A stretch of DNA of 21,906 nt from Oscillospiraceae bacterium (GTDB taxonomy: Bacteria > Bacillota_A > Clostridia > Oscillospirales > Oscillospiraceae): assembly GCA_902789835.1 (NCBI GenBank), contig CADAPN010000038.1:1-21906 (forward strand). The letters run 5' to 3'. The first letter of the stretch is position 1, and the number at the start of each line of letters is the position of its first letter. This document shows positions 21,153-21,906 of the stretch, piece by piece. The position numbers and the translations under genes were made by a program. The notes beneath the pieces are model-generated. The model did no database searches, was not told where the DNA came from, and worked only from the letters and a program-made list of their open reading frames with translations.

Positions 21153-21906
21153 TTACATTCCGATCAGATCAAAGTCTTCGAAGCTCACCGTGAGGGTCGC
21201 GTCTTTCTTCGGATTTGCGTACTTGACCAGCACGGCGCGTTTGGACTGGCTGTAATACCAGCCCTCTTCTGCCGCTTCGAATTTGCGGCGGTTGAGGTAG
21301 TGCTCCAGCTTCCGATCACCCAAGGCAACCCAGAACGGGCTGCGGTCCTTGCGGATCATCTCAACCGTGACGGTTTCAACGAAATCGGTGTAGCTGCCCT
21401 CGGACCGGAAGGTCACCTTCACGACGCTCTCTCCGCTCATGCTGATCTCCGTTCTGCGGAAGCCGCCCCTGCGGTAATCATTGGAAACACCGTCGTCATC
21501 GTAGAGGGTATAGCTTCTCTCCTCACCGGGGGCGAGGATCAGATGCAGGGCCGTGGTGTGATCGCGCTCCATGCTCATGAGCTGGTTGTCCGCCATGGGG
21601 ATGATCGCGCCCTCACGGATAAAGAGCGGGATGGTGGTCAGGTCGACGGGCACCTCAATGGTCTGGCCGCCCTCATAGCAGCGGAACTTATCATTCCAGT
21701 CGTACCACCTGCAGCCGGACGGGAGATAGACCTTCTTTGTCTTCGCGCCCGGCTCGATGACATTGGCCACCAGAATGTCGCGTCCATACAGGAACTCAAA
21801 GCTCTCGTCGTAGACCTTCTCGTCATTCTGGAACTCGTACACCAGCGCCCGCATAATGGGCGCGCCGGTCTGGCTCGCCTCATACTCGGCAGAGTAGAGG
21901 TAAGGC
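21153..21906 (-). CDS. GH31 family alpha-glycosidase, C-terminal part (cut by the right edge)
   Basis: The minus-strand frame is open to the window end, so about 250 C-terminal residues of a second GH31 enzyme are present and the catalytic aspartates lie outside. The first visible residues, PYLYSAEYEASQTGAP, correspond to the LPYLYSLMREAS segment of the neighbouring GH31 protein. Further matches are YEGGQTIEVPVDL followed by IPLFIREGAIIP, the YTLYDDDGVSNDYRRG region (DUF5110-like) and the C-terminal FDLIGM. It retains the usual IREGAIIP end of the catalytic region, where the downstream copy has diverged (FLRGSAVF). The gap to the next gene is 11 bases. The two are tandem paralogues; promoter and 5' part are beyond the edge. 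Confidence 0.88.
   Translation of the reverse strand, partial: PYLYSAEYEASQTGAPIMRALVYEFQNDEKVYDESFEFLYGRDILVANVIEPGAKTKKVYLPSGCRWYDWNDKFRCYEGGQTIEVPVDLTTIPLFIREGAIIPMADNQLMSMERDHTTALHLILAPGEERSYTLYDDDGVSNDYRRGGFRRTEISMSGESVVKVTFRSEGSYTDFVETVTVEMIRKDRSPFWVALGDRKLEHYLNRRKFEAAEEGWYYSQSKRAVLVKYANPKKDATLTVSFEDFDLIGM

Noticed and set aside
18976..21255. Long plus-strand open frame of 759 codons opposite the GH31 gene.
   Set aside because: It is antisense to a gene with full family motifs, lacks recognisable domains and a ribosome binding site, and reflects the GC-rich third codon positions of the real gene.

Overview
The window looks like part of a chromosome from a GC-rich anaerobic member of the Bacillota, probably a gut- or rumen-type Clostridia. 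The evidence is strong AAGGAGG-type ribosome binding sites before most genes, near-consensus sigma-A promoters with 17-base spacers, compact hairpin-plus-T terminators, and gene families common in plant-fibre fermenters (TRAP uptake, glucuronate pathway, GH31 glycosidases). No rRNA, tRNA or CRISPR array is visible. Assignment below class level is inference.

Left part (1-5.8 kb), general metabolism. The edge holds the first 94 bases of a group IIC intron (minus strand), sitting directly after a terminator hairpin. Next come a metallophosphoesterase and a GNAT acetyltransferase whose convergent reading frames overlap by 11 bases. A translationally coupled pair of fold-type I PLP aminotransferases follows, with a good promoter and a roughly 140-base structured leader of unrecognised class. 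An Ogt-type O6-alkylguanine-DNA alkyltransferase and a CutC-family protein lie convergent on each side of a terminator.

Middle part (5.8-14.8 kb), a carboxylate or sugar-acid utilisation locus. A minus-strand operon, read from 11.5 to 5.9 kb, encodes a split transketolase (N then C subunit), an NAD(P)-binding oxidoreductase resembling D-apionate oxidoisomerase (ApnO), and a complete TRAP transporter (DctP, DctQ, DctM). A divergent GntR/FadR-type regulator shares the control region, which carries a perfect TTGACA/TATAAT promoter for the operon and two similar 14-base inverted motifs. After the regulator comes one open frame that fuses a hydroxypyruvate reductase to a type II (MOFRL) glycerate kinase, predicted to turn hydroxypyruvate into 2-phosphoglycerate.

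Right part (14.8-21.9 kb), glucuronate catabolism. A minus-strand operon entering from the right edge encodes two tandem GH31 glycosidases (the first cut by the edge), mannonate dehydratase (UxuA), fructuronate reductase (UxuB) and a PfkB-type 2-keto-3-deoxygluconate kinase. The glucuronate isomerase and KDPG aldolase needed to complete the pathway are not in the window.

Taken together, the right two thirds read as a plant-polysaccharide side-chain locus. GH31 enzymes release alpha-linked sugars, the Uxu enzymes and KDG kinase process hexuronate, and the TRAP, transketolase, ApnO-like and HprA-glycerate kinase set appears to handle another sugar acid. The exact substrate of that second set is unknown and is the best candidate for undescribed biology here.
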